A DNA stretch of 64,000 nt from Halosimplex pelagicum (lineage in GTDB: Archaea > Halobacteriota > Halobacteria > Halobacteriales > Haloarculaceae), in the NCBI RefSeq assembly GCF_013415905.1, contig NZ_CP058909.1, positions 1,612,001-1,676,000 on the forward strand, in the 5' to 3' direction. The notes beneath the pieces are model-generated. The model was not told the origin of the DNA, ran no database searches, and saw only the letters and a list, made by a program, of their open reading frames with translations. Shown piece by piece: positions 19,657 to 28,010 of the stretch. A program made the position numbers and the translations under genes. Each line of letters begins with the position of its first letter. Position 1 is the first letter of the stretch.

Positions 19657-21126
19657 TCAGGCCGCCAGCGGTCGCGAGACGATCCACAGCGACAGCATCG
19701 TGTACCCGACCATGACGAGGACGAACGGCGCGTGGCCGCGCCGGGCCGCCCCGCGGCCGCCGTACCGGCGGGTCGCGACCCGATGGGCCGCGACGACGGC
19801 GACGAGGTGGCCGGCGACGACGAGCGCCACCTGCGACAGCCAGAACAGCTCGACCGACAGACCGGCGAGCGGCCTGATCGGGTCGCCCGCAGTGCCGAGC
19901 GCCAGGTCGCGGACGACGGCGACGGTCGCGCCGAGGTTCGTCGCCACGAACGGGTAGTTGTGCGCCACCTCGTAGGCGGCCGCGATGGGGATCACCGTCG
20001 CACCGAACGCGGTCGCGGCCGCCGTCGGATCTGCCGACGACGGGATGGCTCCGGTGCCGAGGCGCTCGGCGAGGGCGGCCGCGAGCGCGAACGACACCAG
20101 GAAGACGGCCAGCCCCGACGCGTAGAGCGCGACGCTCGCGACGCCGACGCCGAGCGCCTCGCGGGCGGGGTCGAGTAGCGAACGGTAGGCTCGGGTCGCG
20201 GTGAACCCGTCGAAGCTGACGGTGTAGACCGCGGCGACGACGAACGCGACCAGCGAGGTGTTGCCGAGCGGTCGGGTCACCCCGCGCCACGGCGGGCGGA
20301 CGGCGAGGGCGACGCTCCCGTCGTCGCGGCGGCGGACGGCGAGCGGCGCGATCCGGCCCAGCAGGTCGAACAGCACGGTGAGGGCGTCGGCGCGGGCGAA
20401 CCACTCGCGGCCGAAGGCGACGCTCCCGACGAGCATCGCGACCGCGTAGGCCGCGGCGACGGCGACCGTAATCGACGGCGAGCGCGTCGCGACGGTCAGG
20501 TTCTCCAGCACGCCGACGCCGAGGACGAACCCGGCGACCGCGGGCCAGGCGCCGAGGCGCTCGGGGTACGAGCCGGCGAGCGCGATCTCCCGCCCCTCCA
20601 GCGCCACGAGGCCGTCGTACAGCGTCTCCCACGGGGAGAGGACGCGCCACGGCGACCCGACGAGGACGGCGAGCAGGCCGACGCCCTTGAGCACGAGCGG
20701 CCAGAGGACCAGCGTCGCGAGGTTCTCGGCGGCGACTTGCCGGCCGAGGATGCCGTGTGCGAGCGCCCCGACGAACAGCGCGAGGAAGCCGACCCGGGCG
20801 ACCGTGACGATCGGGCGCGCGACTGCCGCCGGGACGCGGGCCAGCGGGCGGTCGGACGGCTCGGGCGCCGGCTGGCGAGCGGCCCGCTCGGAGCCGCCGG
20901 CGCGACGGTCGGCGACGCCGAGCCACAGCGCCGTCAGGCCGACCGTCGCGCCGGCGCCGACGAACAGCAGTTCCAGCGGGACCGGCGCGGTGAACTCACG
21001 CGCGACGATCTCGTGAGCGCTCGCGACGCCCGCAGAGGCCGCGAGCGCCACCGTCGCGAGGGCCGCGGCGAGCGCCCGCCGGATCGCTCGGGGACGCCTC
21101 GTCCGGTCGTCGCCGCGGAGTGCCAT
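19657..21126 (-). CDS. Polytopic membrane protein of unknown function
   Basis: The 489-residue protein has a cleavable-looking N-terminal signal ending in ASAGVASAHEIVAREF, followed by about ten to twelve transmembrane segments. Features include HGILGRQVAAENLATLVLW, WRVLSPWETLYDGL and EVAHNYPFVATNLG. The His next to the signal end and the His in membrane segments might bind a metal or heme, but I do not recognise the family with certainty. The ATG at 21126 is preferred because the long upstream extension is low-quality sequence. It is divergent from the FG-GAP protein gene at 21230. Confidence 0.7.
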   Translation of the reverse strand: MALRGDDRTRRPRAIRRALAAALATVALAASAGVASAHEIVAREFTAPVPLELLFVGAGATVGLTALWLGVADRRAGGSERAARQPAPEPSDRPLARVPAAVARPIVTVARVGFLALFVGALAHGILGRQVAAENLATLVLWPLVLKGVGLLAVLVGSPWRVLSPWETLYDGLVALEGREIALAGSYPERLGAWPAVAGFVLGVGVLENLTVATRSPSITVAVAAAYAVAMLVGSVAFGREWFARADALTVLFDLLGRIAPLAVRRRDDGSVALAVRPPWRGVTRPLGNTSLVAFVVAAVYTVSFDGFTATRAYRSLLDPAREALGVGVASVALYASGLAVFLVSFALAAALAERLGTGAIPSSADPTAAATAFGATVIPIAAAYEVAHNYPFVATNLGATVAVVRDLALGTAGDPIRPLAGLSVELFWLSQVALVVAGHLVAVVAAHRVATRRYGGRGAARRGHAPFVLVMVGYTMLSLWIVSRPLAA

Positions 21127-21229
21127 ACACGGGACTCGGCCGAGCGCGGGCAAATGGCCTGTGGTACGCCGCTCGAATCCCGGCGGCGCGTCGGAAGGGC
21201 TTTGCCCGTCCGATCCCGAGACGGGGACG

Positions 21230-22456
21230 ATGCGGACTCGCACGGCCGCCGCGTTAGCGCTTCTGGTCCTCGCCCTGTCGGGCGCCGGCGCCGCCGCGCT
21301 CTGGGCGCTCCCCGGCGGGGGCGGCGGCGCGCTGACGGAGCTGTGGATCAGCGACACCGCGCGGGACAACGAGTTCAACCACCACGGCGTCGGCGCCGCC
21401 GACGGCGTCGTCGTCGCGCCGGTCACCGGTCTCCAGGGCCAGGACGGGCTCACGCGTCGCTCGTGTTCGCTGAACCGCCTCGACGCCGCGAACGGGAGCG
21501 TCCGCTGGTGGGTCGGCGTCCCGCCCGAGCGGTGTTTCAGCCACGCCCTGACGAAGCCGACCGTCGCCGACCTGAACGGCGACGGCGCGCTCGAAGTCGT
21601 CGCCGGAACGACCGAGAACGCGACCGTCGCGTTCGCGGCGAGCGACGGCCGGGAGCTGTTCCGGGTCCCGACGCGGGCGTACGGCTACGCGCAGCCGGTC
21701 GTCGCGGACGTGACCGGCGACTCGGCGCCCGAGGTCGTCGCCAGCGACATCTCCGGCGACACCTTCGTCGCGGCCGCCGACGGGTCGGTCCGCTGGCGGG
21801 GGAACGTCTCCGGGCTCGTCTACGCCTCGCCGGTCGTCGCCGATCTCGACGGGGACGGGGACCGAGAGGTCATCGTCGCGGGTCGCGAGGAGACGGTCGC
21901 CTTCGAGGGGGACGGGACGGTGCGCTGGCGCCGGGACGTGGGGGCCAACGACGCCGCGGCGGCGACCGTCGACGGCGAGGCAAGCGTGGTCGTCGTCGGC
22001 AACGACGGCGTCGTCGCGCTCGACGGGGCGACGGGCGAGCGTCGCTGGAACCGCTCGGCCGAGGGGTCGCCCGCGATGGGCGCGCTCGCCGACGGCGACG
22101 GCGACGGGGCGCCGGAGGCCTACGTGAGCGAGGCGGGGAACGTTCTCCGGGCGCTCGACGCCGCCGACGGGAGCGAACAGTGGCGGACGCGCCTCGCGAC
22201 GAGCGAGGGGTCGGTCACGCCGCCGGCGGTGCTGGCGGACCCGAACGGCGACGGCTCGTCGGAACTCGTCGCGGTCACCAACGGCGGGACGATCGCCGTC
22301 CTCGACCCGGCGACGGGCGCTGAACGGGCCGCCTATGAACGGGACGTGCCGGTCTGGACCGGCGTGACGCCCGCGAACCTCACCGCCGCGCCCGGCGATG
22401 AGCTGCTGGTCCGCTACGGTGACGGCCGCGTGGTGGCGCTGGAATACGGCGGCTGA
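21230..22456 (+). CDS. Secreted FG-GAP/PQQ beta-propeller protein
   Basis: The 408-residue protein has an N-terminal hydrophobic signal or anchor (residues 5-25) and a propeller whose blades carry Ca-binding-like loops: DLNGDGALEVVAG, DVTGDSAPEVVAS, DLDGDGDREVIVAG and DPNGDGSSELVAV. These are FG-GAP repeats as in integrin alpha chains, interleaved with PQQ-like blades (LDAADGSEQWRTRL). Extracellular, probably calcium-stabilised and involved in binding; no catalytic residue is evident. Tail-to-tail with the ZIP gene. Confidence 0.78.
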   Translation: MRTRTAAALALLVLALSGAGAAALWALPGGGGGALTELWISDTARDNEFNHHGVGAADGVVVAPVTGLQGQDGLTRRSCSLNRLDAANGSVRWWVGVPPERCFSHALTKPTVADLNGDGALEVVAGTTENATVAFAASDGRELFRVPTRAYGYAQPVVADVTGDSAPEVVASDISGDTFVAAADGSVRWRGNVSGLVYASPVVADLDGDGDREVIVAGREETVAFEGDGTVRWRRDVGANDAAAATVDGEASVVVVGNDGVVALDGATGERRWNRSAEGSPAMGALADGDGDGAPEAYVSEAGNVLRALDAADGSEQWRTRLATSEGSVTPPAVLADPNGDGSSELVAVTNGGTIAVLDPATGAERAAYERDVPVWTGVTPANLTAAPGDELLVRYGDGRVVALEYGG

Positions 22457-22470
22457 CCCCGCCGGACGGG

Positions 22471-23322
22471 CTACCCCAGCGACACGTCCAGATACAGCAT
22501 GACGACGACGCCGACCATCGTCCCGACCGTCGCGACCCGCTCGTTGCCCCGGAGATGGGTCTCGGGGACGATCTCGTCGCTGATGACGAACAGCATCGCG
22601 CCGGCGGCGAAGCCCATCGCGTAGGGCAGGATCGGCGCAGCGAGCGTGACCGCCAGCGCCCCGAACAGCACGAGCGGGATCTCGACGAGCCCCGAGCGGA
22701 TGCCCGTGACCGCCGCGTAGAACCGGCGGTCGAGCCCGGCGTTGACGGCGGCGACCGACACCGCGAGCCCCTCCGGGACGTTCTGGATACCGATGGCGAG
22801 CATGAGCGCGACCGCGCTCCCGATCGACGCGTCGCCGGCCGCCGCCGAACCGAACCCGACCCCCACGGCCAGCCCCTCGGGCATGTTGTGTAGAGTGATG
22901 GCGAGGATGAACAGGACGACGGAGGCGAGGCGGTCGTCGTCGATGGGCAGGTCGTCGCCGGGGTCGGCCGCGTCCTCGCGGCGCTTCCCGGTCAGCAGGT
23001 AGTGGGCGTGCGGGACCAGCACGTCCGCCCGGTCGAGCGCGAGCGCGCCCAGGAGGACGCCGCCGAGCACCGGCAGCGGGCTCCCCCCGGGCGTCGCCTC
23101 GATCCCCGGGAGGATCAGACTGGTGAAACTCGCCGAGAGCATGACGCCGGCGGCGAAGCCCAGCGCGCCGTCCAGCGCCCGCTCGGAGGGGTCGCGCCAG
23201 ACGAACACCAGCGACGCGCCGAGGAGGTTGAGCCCGGCGATGACCAGCCCGCCGACCAGCGCCTGCACCACGAGCCGCTGGTTACCGAGCGCCTCGACGA
23301 GCATCTCGACCGGTCCGGGCAT
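22471..23322 (-). CDS. ZIP family divalent metal transporter
   Basis: The 283-residue membrane protein imports divalent metals such as Zn2+ or Fe2+. About eight transmembrane helices are present, with the two diagnostic ones: TM4 with HNMPEGLAVGVGFG and TM5 with IQNVPEGLAVSVAAVNAG, carrying the His/Asn/Glu binuclear metal site. The loop after TM3 is acidic and has the short His cluster VPHAHYLL. This is the GufA-like branch. ATG at 23322 is used; a longer version would run through the divergent promoter. Confidence 0.92.
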   Translation of the reverse strand: MPGPVEMLVEALGNQRLVVQALVGGLVIAGLNLLGASLVFVWRDPSERALDGALGFAAGVMLSASFTSLILPGIEATPGGSPLPVLGGVLLGALALDRADVLVPHAHYLLTGKRREDAADPGDDLPIDDDRLASVVLFILAITLHNMPEGLAVGVGFGSAAAGDASIGSAVALMLAIGIQNVPEGLAVSVAAVNAGLDRRFYAAVTGIRSGLVEIPLVLFGALAVTLAAPILPYAMGFAAGAMLFVISDEIVPETHLRGNERVATVGTMVGVVVMLYLDVSLG

Positions 23323-23349
23323 TGCTGAATCGGGCGACGCGGGCCGCTC

Positions 23350-23374
23350 ACATAAAGGTCGGCCGTACATATAC
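23350..23374. promoter_or_regulatory. Divergent TATA boxes between the ZIP and rubrerythrin-like genes
   Basis: On the forward strand ACATATAC (23367-23374) is centred about 30 bp before the ATG at 23401. On the reverse strand CTTTATG (around 23351-23357) is about 32 bp before the ATG at 23322. Both genes are therefore likely to be nearly leaderless and expressed from back-to-back promoters. Confidence 0.5.
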
Positions 23375-23400
23375 CTGCGCGCCGCCCCAACGGGCGAGAT

Positions 23401-24057
23401 ATGAACGGCCAGCAACTCGTCGAGGCGGTCCGCGAGGCGCAGGCGACGGAACTCGATCGGCTGGGGTCGGACAAGTACCTCATCGCCGCGACCGGCGCCG
23501 ACCTCGAACGGGCGCCGGTTCTGCGGTCGGTCGCCGAATCGGCCGCCAGCGGCCGCGACACCTTCTCGCGGTGGGCCGACGAGGCGACCGGCGACGCGGC
23601 GTCGGCCTTCCAGACCGCAGCCGACACCGAGACCGCGCAGTTCGACCGCGTCGTCGCCTCGCTGGCCGAGTTACCGAACGACGACGCCGACGCCGCGGCG
23701 ACTATCGACGGGACCGACGCGCCGTTACACGCCGCGCTGGCCGACACCGACGGGACCGTCGAGCGGCTGGCGGCGGGGTTCGTCGGCCGCCCGCTGGTCG
23801 CCGACCGGACGCTGCTGCAGGCCGTCAACTTCTTCGTCAACGAGGCCGACGAGGAGCGGGCGGATCTGGCGCGGGAGCTGCGCAGTGACGCACAGGGGCG
23901 GCTCGACGAGGGCGTCGCCCTGCTCGATTCGGTCTGCGAGACGGACGCCGACTGGGAGCGCGCCCAGAGAGGGGCCGAACGCGTGGTCGAAGCGGCCTAC
24001 GAGGAGTACGCGACCGCGCTCGAAGCGATGGGCGTCGACCCGAAGCCGGTTTGCTAA
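23401..24057 (+). CDS. Alpha-helical protein, possibly rubrerythrin/ferritin-like
   Basis: The 218-residue protein is almost all helix and acidic, starting MNGQQLVEAVREAQATELDR. It resembles haloarchaeal proteins annotated as rubrerythrin family, a four-helix bundle with Glu/His metal ligands. I see repeated Glu-rich helices (ELDRLGSDK, VNEADEERADLARE, AAYEEYATALEAM) but cannot place a full di-iron ligand set, so the assignment is tentative. Divergent from the ZIP metal transporter, which fits a metal-related role. Confidence 0.65.
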   Translation: MNGQQLVEAVREAQATELDRLGSDKYLIAATGADLERAPVLRSVAESAASGRDTFSRWADEATGDAASAFQTAADTETAQFDRVVASLAELPNDDADAAATIDGTDAPLHAALADTDGTVERLAAGFVGRPLVADRTLLQAVNFFVNEADEERADLARELRSDAQGRLDEGVALLDSVCETDADWERAQRGAERVVEAAYEEYATALEAMGVDPKPVC

Positions 24058-24070
24058 ACCATCTTTTTCG

Positions 24071-24261
24071 CGGAGGGGTGGGCAAACCGCGCCCACCCCT
24101 CCGTCTGCTCACGGGCGGCGAAGCCGCCCGTTCGCATGGTCCGAGGGACCTCCGGTCCCTCGCTACCAAAAACATGGGTGAAAAAGGCCGCTCGCGCCGA
24201 CGGCGCGAGCGGTGAACCGGCGCCTCCGGCGCCGGATGCTACCTACAGTTGATGTAGGTAG
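24071..24261. repeat. Array of six consecutive perfect stem-loops
   Basis: Stems: GGAGGGGTGGGC with GCCCACCCCTCC (24071-24103, 13 bp); CGGGCGGC with GCCGCCCG (24111-24131, 9 bp); CGAGGGACC with GGTCCCTCG (24142-24162, 9 bp); CCGCTCGCGCCG with CGGCGCGAGCGG (24188-24212, 12 bp); CCGGCGCC with GGCGCCGG (24217-24235, 8 bp); CTACCTACA with TGTAGGTAG (24239-24261, 9 bp). Loops are mostly 3-7 nt. Six different stems in 191 bp cannot be chance. Confidence 0.85.
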
Positions 24262-24443
24262 TGGTGCGGTCGGCGCGTGCTGTCGCGCGCTCTCGTGCGC
24301 GCGACGTAGCCGCGCGAGGGATGAGTGAGCCGAAGGCGAGCGAATCGGTTGGGGAGGTTCGTGGCCGTCTACGGTGCTGTGCGGGGCGGTTTGCGGTTGC
24401 GGTGCCTGGTGGACTGAAAGGGCGAGGCGCGCTCGCGTGCAGT

Positions 24444-24587
24444 TCAGTCGCCTGAGCGGGCACTATCCGCGCGGGCGGTGCGGAGAGCGCGGATATCCCG
24501 CTCAGCGACCGCGAGCGCGTCGAGGGCTTTCATCACCTGCTGTCGACTGCGGTCGAGCAAGCTAGCGAGCGCGGCGAGGGCTTTCAT
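24444..24587 (-). CDS. Possible 47-residue helical protein with internal duplication
   Basis: An ATG at 24587 opens 47 codons on the reverse strand ending in TGA at 24444. The peptide begins MKALAALASLLDRSRQQVMK and continues ALDALAVAERDIRALRTARA. It contains two copies of M-K-A-L-x-A-L-A, encoded by the two direct DNA repeats, and would form an amphipathic helix. It has no obvious ribosome-binding site. The reading frame overlaps a DNA hairpin, so the pattern may be a by-product of the repeat. Confidence 0.25.
   Translation of the reverse strand: MKALAALASLLDRSRQQVMKALDALAVAERDIRALRTARADSARSGD
24452..24505. repeat. Long two-part inverted repeat
   Basis: CTGAGCGGG (24452-24460) pairs with CCCGCTCAG (24497-24505), and inside it ATCCGCGC (24465-24472) pairs with GCGCGGAT (24487-24494), giving 17 paired bases with a small internal loop and a 14-nt terminal loop. 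Confidence 0.75.
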
Positions 24588-24724
24588 CGCTCACCGTCAA
24601 GTGCGGTCGTTGTCGGTCGACTTGCTTTCACAACCTATCCAACAGAAACAACCGATACACGAGCACATCGAACCGAACATCGACCGGCCCCACGCTTTTG
24701 CCCGGAGCGGTCGGAGACTCGGAC

Positions 24725-25156
24725 ATGACGGACCTGACGGCGTTCGTCGACGGCATCGTCCACGAGCCGACTCAGACCGAGGGGCGCGGGCTCGACCTGA
24801 CGGCGACGGAGGTCTACGAGGTCGCCGAACCCGGCCGCATCGACTTCGGCGGCGGCGAACTGGAGGCCGCGGACCTGCAACCCCACGACAGCCAGTTCCG
24901 GAACGAGGACGACGACTACGAGTGGTGGCACCTCGACGCGGGCCAGTACCTGATCGAGTACAACGAGTCGCTGGCGCTGCCCGAGGATACGATCGCACGG
25001 GTACAGACGCGCGACGCCGTGGTCGCCCGGGGGGCGTTCCACCCGACGCTGGAACTGTCGGAACTCGGTCGCGTGCCGCTGTCGGTCGGCGGCGCGGGGC
25101 TCGGGCTGAAAGAGAACGCGCGGGTCTCGACCGTGGTGGCTGTCGAGCGGGACTGA
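24725..25156 (+). CDS. dCTP deaminase/dUTPase family protein
   Basis: The 143-residue protein belongs to the trimeric dUTPase/dCTP deaminase fold that removes dUTP or makes dUMP from dCTP. Visible motifs are WWHLDAGQYLIEYNESLALPED, the signature strand of the family, then ARVQTRDAVVARGAFHPTLE and GGAGLGLKENARVSTVVAVE. At 143 residues it is shorter than typical archaeal Dcd (about 190-200), so which reaction it catalyses, or whether it is a regulatory homologue, is open. ATG at 24725 sits at the edge of the hairpin region. Confidence 0.75.
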   Translation: MTDLTAFVDGIVHEPTQTEGRGLDLTATEVYEVAEPGRIDFGGGELEAADLQPHDSQFRNEDDDYEWWHLDAGQYLIEYNESLALPEDTIARVQTRDAVVARGAFHPTLELSELGRVPLSVGGAGLGLKENARVSTVVAVERD

Positions 25157-25175
25157 CCCCGTCGAATCGACGGCG

Positions 25176-25352
25176 CTACGCGGGGACGGCCCGCCGGGAC
25201 AGCCCGTAGGCAACGGCAACGACGACCAGCGGGGCGACGGCGAACAGCAGCGACCCCTGGATCACGACCGCGTACCAGCACAGGGCGGCGTAGGCGAGCG
25301 CGCCGACGACGAGCCACGGCCCGGGGATCAGTCGCGTGAACGGTTCGGCCAT
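25176..25352 (-). CDS. Small two-helix membrane protein
   Basis: The 58-residue product (ATG at 25350-25352) reads MAEPFTRLIPGPWLVVGALA followed by a second hydrophobic helix and a short basic end, LSRRAVPA. It has two transmembrane segments. It resembles the product of the next gene upstream (25414): both have an AYxxLxxYAxxxQGxLLxxxxP core, so they are tandem paralogues. Function unknown. Confidence 0.65.
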   Translation of the reverse strand: MAEPFTRLIPGPWLVVGALAYAALCWYAVVIQGSLLFAVAPLVVVAVAYGLSRRAVPA

Positions 25353-25413
25353 ACCGGGCCGACGCTCGGGACCGATAAAATTCTTTTCGACCGACAGGAC
25401 CGTGCCGAGTCGG

Positions 25414-25641
25414 TCACTCCCGTTCCATCTGTTCGGCGATCCGCTGGACGCCGTCGGCGATCGCCTCGACGGCGGCCATGATCCGCCACAGCAGGTACGC
25501 GCCGATCAGGAGGACGCCGGGTAACACCCCCAGCAGGATCGCACCCTGGACGAGCAGGGCGTAGGCGATGACGAGCAAGTAGGCGGCGCCGAACGCCGCG
25601 AGCAGTTCGCGCGGGAGCGACGGCGGGGACCAGCCGGACAT
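25414..25641 (-). CDS. Small two-helix membrane protein, paralogue of 25176
   Basis: The 75-residue protein has two transmembrane helices (about residues 14-32 and 35-52) and a charged C-terminal helix, AVEAIADGVQRIAEQMERE, likely cytoplasmic. ATG at 25641 is preferred to one 27 bp upstream. It shares the YALLVQGAILLGVLPG segment pattern with its neighbour. Probably co-transcribed with it. Unknown function. Confidence 0.7.
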   Translation of the reverse strand: MSGWSPPSLPRELLAAFGAAYLLVIAYALLVQGAILLGVLPGVLLIGAYLLWRIMAAVEAIADGVQRIAEQMERE

Positions 25642-25750
25642 GGACGGTCGTTCGGAACGACCTGTCAAATAGTTTCGTCCGGCCCACCGTCGCGTCGGTG
25701 CGGACCGCCCGTTTCATGTCCGGTGCCCCCGCAGATCGAACCGAACGCCG

Positions 25751-26194
25751 ATGGCCACGGTCAGATCCGCTCGACGGGACGAACTGGAGGACCTGCTCGA
25801 ACTGTACCGGCAGCTCAACCCCGACGACCCGGAACTCGCGCCCGAGGCGGTGGCGGACCTGTGGGAGGAGATGGTCGCCGACGAGACGCTCGACGTCGTG
25901 GTCGTCGAGCACGACGGCCGGCTCGTCGCCACCTGTCTGCTGTCGGTGACGAGGAACCTGACGCGGGGCGCGCGGCCGTTCGCCCTGATCGAGAACGTAG
26001 TGACCCGCGAGGGCTATCGCGGCGAGGGATTCGGGACGCAGTGCGTCGAGGGAGCGGTCGAGCGGGCGCGCGAACGGGACTGCTACAAGGTGATGCTGCT
26101 GACCGGCTCCGACCGGGAGTGGAAACACGACTTTTACGAGTCCTGCGGGTTCGACGGCGAGGCCAAGACCGGGTTCACGCTCGATCTGCGGTAG
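25751..26194 (+). CDS. GNAT family N-acetyltransferase
   Basis: This 147-residue cytoplasmic enzyme should transfer an acetyl group from acetyl-CoA to an amine. Motif A, the acetyl-CoA pyrophosphate loop, is clear as ENVVTREGYRGEGFGTQCV (residues about 79-97), followed by motif B DFYESCGFDGEAKTGF near the C-terminus. The substrate cannot be told. The ATG at 25751 lies 109 bp from the divergent membrane-protein gene. Confidence 0.9.
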   Translation: MATVRSARRDELEDLLELYRQLNPDDPELAPEAVADLWEEMVADETLDVVVVEHDGRLVATCLLSVTRNLTRGARPFALIENVVTREGYRGEGFGTQCVEGAVERARERDCYKVMLLTGSDREWKHDFYESCGFDGEAKTGFTLDLR

Positions 26195-26269
26195 CGCCGG
26201 GAGCGAGGGGACGGACCGTGCGAACGGTTGGCTCGGCGGGGACAGCGACGGACGGGGCGTTCCGACGGG

Positions 26270-26277
26270 CTTTTGAA
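26270..26277 (+). promoter_or_regulatory. TATA-like element for rps6e
   Basis: CTTTTGAA is centred 27 bp before the S6e ATG at 26300, the spacing expected for a leaderless ribosomal protein mRNA. Confidence 0.45.
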
Positions 26278-26299
26278 CGCGCGCCGAGTTCGACCGGGT

Positions 26300-26686
26300 A
26301 TGGCAGATTTCACGGTCGCCGTCTCCGACCCGGAGGACGGCCGCACCTACCAGGTCGAGATCGACGGACAGGACGCCAACCGGTTCATCGGTCGCGAGAT
26401 CGGTGAGGAAGTCGACGGCGGGAGCGTCGGCCTCTCGGGTTACACCGTCGAGATCACCGGCGGCTCCGACGAGACCGGCCGCCCGATGCGCGACGACGTG
26501 CGCGGCACGGACCTCAAGCAGATCATGCTCGAAGGCGGCACGGGCTACGAGCCCAACCGCGACGGCGAGCGCAAGCGCGTCACCGTCCGCGGCCGCGAGG
26601 TCGGCGAGGCCACCCGCCAGATCAACGCCCGGATCGCCGAGCGCGGCGGCGAGGACCCCGCCGACCTCCTCGGCGACGACGAGTAA
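26300..26686 (+). CDS. rps6e: 30S ribosomal protein S6e
   Basis: The 128-residue protein is the archaeal S6e, a small-subunit ribosomal protein shared with eukaryotes. Recognisable segments are [40 protein letters not shown] and the basic [19 protein letters not shown]. Archaeal forms lack the long C-terminal phosphorylated helix of eukaryotes, as here. Its ATG at 26300 agrees with a TATA element at 26270. Confidence 0.97.
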   Translation: MADFTVAVSDPEDGRTYQVEIDGQDANRFIGREIGEEVDGGSVGLSGYTVEITGGSDETGRPMRDDVRGTDLKQIMLEGGTGYEPNRDGERKRVTVRGREVGEATRQINARIAERGGEDPADLLGDDE

Positions 26687-26806
26687 GCTCGCGACCGGCC
26701 TCCGGTCGAGGCGACGCTGTGTTCCCTTTCTCTCGGTGTGGTGCGTGTTGACTCACGTCGAAGAGCGGCAGTAGTCCGCGGATCGCCCCGTTCGGCGAGA
26801 GCCGAG

Positions 26807-27979
26807 TCACAGCACGGCGTCGACGGCGGCGAACACGCCGTAGCTGACGCCGAGCGCCAGCACCAGCGAGCCGACCCAGGCGGCGACGGTCTTGAGCATC
26901 TTCTCCTTGCTGACGGCGCTGTTGCCGGCGGCGTAGCCGCTGCCGATGATGGCCGAGACGATGATCTCGTTGAACGAGACGGGGATGCCGAAGAAGACGG
27001 CGGTCTGGGCGATGGCGAAGGAAGGGATGAGCGCGGCGATCGACCGCCGCGGCCCGAGCGAGGAGTAGTCCTGCGAGATGGCCTTGATCATCCGCGGCGC
27101 GCCGGTCCAGGAACCGACCAGGAGGCCGAGGCCGCCGCCGACGAGGACGGCGACGATGGGGAGGTCGAACGGGTCGAGCAGCGGGACCAGCGGACCGATC
27201 GCGAGGCCGACCTGGCTGCCGCCGGCGGAGAAGGCGACGAGGCCGCCCAGCACGAGCAGGAAGTGTCGCTGGCCGCGGGCGCTGTCCTCGCGCACGTCCC
27301 ACCAGAGCGCGAAGGCGGTGCAGACGGCGACCAGCAGCGAGACGGCCGCCCGGACGGCCAGCGGGGGCGCGCCGATGGCGCCGACGGCCGAGGAGACGAG
27401 CGAGGCCTGCTCGCCGGGCGGGCCGAGGAAGACGAACTCGACGTTGGCGAGGATGACGCCGACGAGGCCGGCCAGCGCGGGGACCGCCAGCCGTTCGGGG
27501 ACGCCCTCGCTCCTGAGCAGGCGTGCGGTGGCGTAGGCGATGCCGCCGCCCACGAACGGGACGGCGAGCCACAGCGCGGCGATCTGGCGGTACTTGGCCC
27601 ACGCGGGGTCGCCCCCCAGCGCGAGGCCGACCCCGACGACCGCGCCGGTGACGGTGAACGCCGTGGCGATCGGGTAGCCCGCGAAGACGCCGATCGCGAC
27701 CAGCGTCGCGGCGGTCAGCAGACCGACCACGGCGGCCGTCGGCGAGAGCGTGACGCCGCGGATCAGTTCCTGACCGACCGCTTCGGTGACGTTGGCACCC
27801 TGGAAGACCGCGCCGGCCAGTCCGAGGATGCCGACAATAAATCCGGCACGCATCACCGAGATCGCGTTGGCGCCGACGGCCGGCGCGAACGGGGTCGACC
27901 CCGAGGACCCGGCCCCGATCGCCCACGCCATGAACAGACTCGCCGCCGCCGCGATCAGCAGTATCCCCAGCGATGCCAT
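26807..27979 (-). CDS. PiT family inorganic phosphate transporter
   Basis: The 390-residue membrane protein has about ten helices in two inverted halves. The PiT signature is seen twice as AVGANAISVMRAGF near residue 35 and GYAAGNSAVSKEKML in the second half. Members import phosphate, or sulfate in some, with H+ or Na+. No PhoU-like partner is adjacent. The start fits the TATAATA element 27 bp upstream on the same strand. Confidence 0.92.
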   Translation of the reverse strand: MASLGILLIAAAASLFMAWAIGAGSSGSTPFAPAVGANAISVMRAGFIVGILGLAGAVFQGANVTEAVGQELIRGVTLSPTAAVVGLLTAATLVAIGVFAGYPIATAFTVTGAVVGVGLALGGDPAWAKYRQIAALWLAVPFVGGGIAYATARLLRSEGVPERLAVPALAGLVGVILANVEFVFLGPPGEQASLVSSAVGAIGAPPLAVRAAVSLLVAVCTAFALWWDVREDSARGQRHFLLVLGGLVAFSAGGSQVGLAIGPLVPLLDPFDLPIVAVLVGGGLGLLVGSWTGAPRMIKAISQDYSSLGPRRSIAALIPSFAIAQTAVFFGIPVSFNEIIVSAIIGSGYAAGNSAVSKEKMLKTVAAWVGSLVLALGVSYGVFAAVDAVL

Positions 27980-28003
27980 CTGGCCACGGCTAACGGGGGT
28001 CGG

Positions 28004-28010
28004 TATAATA
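28004..28010 (-). promoter_or_regulatory. TATA box for the PiT transporter gene
   Basis: TATTATA on the reverse strand is centred 28 bp before the ATG at 27979, implying a leaderless mRNA. Confidence 0.6.

Larger units (their letters stand above)
24058..24724. other. Gene-poor, hairpin-rich intergenic region
   Basis: This 667-bp gap has no convincing long gene. It holds six adjacent perfect inverted repeats (24071-24261), a further imperfect long hairpin (24452-24505), two diverged direct copies of about 50 bp (near 24510-24560 and 24563-24610, sharing GAGGGCTTTCATC) and one small reverse-strand reading frame. It may be a dispersed repeat of haloarchaeal genomes. Confidence 0.6.

Noticed and set aside
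24261..24455. A forward 64-codon frame within the hairpin-rich gap, containing MSEPKASESVGEVRG
   Set aside because: The sequence is composed of the hairpin region and its 3' end lies in the inverted repeats. It is Arg/Ala-rich and lacks signals of translation.
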